A DNA stretch of 5,957 nt from JAAOZP01 sp964616835 (GTDB lineage Archaea > Thermoproteota > EX4484-205 > JAAOZP01). The position numbers and the translations under genes were made by a program. The notes under the pieces were generated by a model, which saw only the letters and a program-made list of their open reading frames with translations, was not told the origin of the DNA and ran no database searches. This document shows positions 5,562 to 5,957 of this stretch, piece after piece; positions within the stretch are counted from its first letter, which is position 1; every line of letters begins with the position of its first letter. The stretch spans positions 1 to 5,957 of the forward strand of contig CAZTSG010000064.1 of the NCBI GenBank assembly GCA_964616835.1, given 5' to 3'.

Positions 5562-5655
5562 TATTTGCTCTTTCTTCCATCCGCTTCCATTCCTCATAGC
5601 CTTGCTTCAACAATTCATGAATCCTTTCAACAAGCTCATAAAGATTTCTACTCAT
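5551..5655 (-). CDS. Possible small charged helical protein (34 residues)
   Basis: From the ATG at 5655 the minus strand encodes MSRNLYELVERIHELLKQGY followed by EEWKRMEERANKNE and a TAG. The product is a single highly charged amphipathic helix with heptad-like leucines, a pattern seen in real small proteins of archaeal plasmids and viruses. GAAGGA lies just before the ATG as a weak ribosome site. A TTG at 5679 would add eight residues (42 in total) and lies about 26 bases from an AT-rich TATA-like box (TTTAATTAAA, 5700-5709), which would suit a leaderless mRNA. The gene is not overlapped by any longer ORF and sits between the integrase and the winged-helix gene. Function unknown. Confidence 0.4.
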   Translation of the reverse strand: MSRNLYELVERIHELLKQGYEEWKRMEERANKNE

Positions 5656-5699
5656 GCTTCCTTCATAGCTTCCATGCAACTAAAGAAATCGTTCTCTCG

Positions 5700-5709
5700 T
5701 TTAATTAAA
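5700..5709 (-). promoter_or_regulatory. Possible TATA box for the small ORF
   Basis: TTTAATTAAA is a self-complementary AT box about 26 bases from the TTG at 5679. It is not preceded by a convincing BRE, so the call is weak; the small ORF could instead be read from the transcript of the gene to its right. Confidence 0.2.
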
Positions 5710-5718
5710 AATTGCGAA

Positions 5719-5957
5719 TCATAATACTGATTCCTTAGGAATTGTAAGCTCAATTTTAGTTGAATGACCTTTATTAATTCTAACACTGCTAAGCCTTACA
5801 AATCCTCTTCTTTCTAGATCGCTCAAGTAATACTCTAGGCTCCTCCTACATACCATAAGTCCCTTCTTCTTAACAGCTTCCTCGACCAAGCCTGTATAGA
5901 CATTTTCCTCATTTCCGCTTAGCTCAGCTATAACTTTCAAAACCTCATATTCTCTCG
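5719..5957 (-). CDS. C-terminal winged helix of a truncated protein, Orc1/Cdc6-like
   Basis: The minus-strand frame is open from the right edge of the window to the TGA at 5719-5721, showing the last 78 residues; no start codon is needed in the window and the TTG at 5940 is probably internal. The visible part, REYEVLKVIAELSGNEENVYTG, then RRSLEYYLSDLERRGFVRL, then a wing with a basic GHSTKIELTIP strand, is a winged helix. The order VYTG, a helix, RRS..YL.DLE..G.V and a basic wing ending in a strand resembles the C-terminal DNA-binding domain of archaeal Orc1/Cdc6 replication initiators. If right, an AAA+ ATPase domain lies just past the window, and this is probably the initiator of a plasmid-like element next to its integrase. 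A plain winged-helix regulator is the alternative. Confidence 0.5.
   Translation of the reverse strand, partial: REYEVLKVIAELSGNEENVYTGLVEEAVKKKGLMVCRRSLEYYLSDLERRGFVRLSSVRINKGHSTKIELTIPKESVL

Noticed and set aside
5459..5718. Replication origin (ORB boxes) near the Orc1/Cdc6-like gene
   Set aside because: I see no ORB or mini-ORB motif and no clear AT-rich unwinding element in this window; an origin may lie past the right edge.
1..5957. CRISPR array, insertion-sequence ends or transposase
   Set aside because: No regularly spaced long repeats, no transposase motif and no terminal inverted repeats were found.

Overview
The window looks like a chromosomal segment of an archaeon, most likely a thermophilic member of the Thermoproteota/TACK group (inference). 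Seen directly: several genes have a TATA-like box about 21-30 bases before the start codon with little or no leader, Shine-Dalgarno sequences are weak or absent, an oligo-T tract sits between two convergent genes, and the glutamate dehydrogenase and integrase are of archaeal type. No 16S gene or other taxonomic marker is present, so the lineage stays open.

Left part (1-1983), apparently metabolic chromosome: the C-terminal end of a GH31 alpha-xylosidase of the YicI type, broken by a one-base frame change near 392-396, converges on a complete glutamate dehydrogenase gene. The two share a T8A10 tract that can terminate transcription both ways. The dehydrogenase carries an extra stretch of about 24 residues just before its Rossmann fold.

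Middle (1984-4248), accessory: about 300 bases of non-coding, regulatory-looking DNA (three TCTAARAT repeats, a BRE/TATA promoter, and a 7-2-7 palindrome directly after the TATA box) precede a rightward set of four genes: a small zinc-ribbon protein whose frame is also off by one base from its only good start codon, a 96-residue helical protein of unknown function, a winged-helix DNA-binding protein, and a cytosolic HExxH metallopeptidase 15 bases downstream of it. The regulator/peptidase pair has the layout of a protease-relieved repressor switch, as in bacterial ImmR/ImmA, but is built from different parts. That function is a hypothesis.

Right part (4277-5957), mobile-element functions on the minus strand: a full tyrosine recombinase with a C-terminal zinc ribbon, a promoter that fits a leaderless transcript, and an upstream region with two interlaced 8-bp inverted repeats and three TAGGTT copies; a very small charged helical ORF; and the C-terminal winged helix of a protein that continues past the window and resembles the C-terminal domain of Orc1/Cdc6 initiators. 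Integrase, possible initiator, small proteins and regulator/peptidase pair together suggest an integrated plasmid or virus beginning somewhere between the dehydrogenase promoter (about 1984) and 2280. No attachment-site duplication or tRNA gene is visible to fix that edge.
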